The notes below the pieces were generated by a model. The model searched no databases. It was given only the letters and a program-made list of their open reading frames with translations, and had not been told where the DNA came from. From Pholis gunnellus (Eukaryota; Chordata; Actinopteri; Perciformes; Pholidae), in contig OU342809.1 in the NCBI GenBank assembly GCA_910591455.2, positions 16,850,059 to 16,914,058 on the forward strand: a stretch of 64,000 nucleotides of DNA, written 5' to 3'. The position numbers and the translations under genes are program-made. Positions 63,961 to 64,000 of the stretch are shown piece after piece (the first letter of the stretch is position 1; every line of letters begins with the position of its first letter).

Positions 63961-64000
63961 CTCTCTATCTCTCTCTTTCTCTCTCTCTCTCTTTCTCTCT
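63961..64000. repeat. CT-rich microsatellite running off the window end
   Basis: CT/CTTT units continue to the last base, so the full length is unknown. Confidence 0.9.

Overview
This window reads as vertebrate nuclear DNA, almost certainly from a ray-finned (teleost) fish. The evidence is two recognisable animal genes with vertebrate-type structure, long CA/GT dinucleotide arrays at many sites, GT-AG introns, and interspersed repeats whose wording is typical of teleost genomes. No bacterial, plasmid or viral gene organisation is visible, and no CRISPR array, tRNA or rRNA was recognised.

Layout. Bases 1-4560 are non-coding DNA upstream of the first gene. A single-exon gene at 5164-6447 (+) encodes a 427-residue Golgi-type secretory-pathway kinase, the four-jointed box kinase FJX1, with a CpG-rich 5' leader and an inferred 3' UTR to about 7.15 kb. 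From there to about 26.9 kb there is no convincing gene. That stretch holds microsatellites, homopolymer runs, an unusual set of inverted repeats (20.6 kb; 25.70-25.99 kb), the 3' tail of a non-LTR retrotransposon (about 26.16-26.43 kb) and AT-rich segments that could be cis-regulatory.

The second gene, trim44 (+), begins with a likely promoter and 5' non-coding exon near 26.95-27.23 kb. Its coding exons are 28043-28642, 29927-30004, 37423-37707 and a 23-nt microexon at 43755-43777. The exons join in frame to give an N-terminal zinc-binding module, an acidic/glycine-rich linker, a type-2 B-box and a coiled coil, with no RING, as in known TRIM44. The last coding exon could not be assigned: several acceptors with short reading frames compete, and it may lie beyond the window.

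From about 43.8 kb to the end there is no gene I can support. That stretch holds long CA/GT arrays (one of 126 bp), dispersed repeats near 51.0-51.4 and 52.9-53.4 kb, and a small CpG cluster near 59.0 kb that is a weak promoter candidate.

FJX1 and TRIM44 are adjacent and co-oriented on human chromosome 11p13, so the gene pair supports orthology. The two products are not known to work together: FJX1 belongs to the Fat/Dachsous planar-polarity pathway in the secretory route, and TRIM44 is a cytosolic deubiquitinase-like stabiliser of other TRIM proteins. I found no clear evidence of an undescribed gene system. The most unusual raw signals are the 39-bp perfect palindrome and neighbouring inverted repeats at 25.70-25.99 kb, and an unexplained open reading segment behind a strong splice acceptor in trim44 intron 3.
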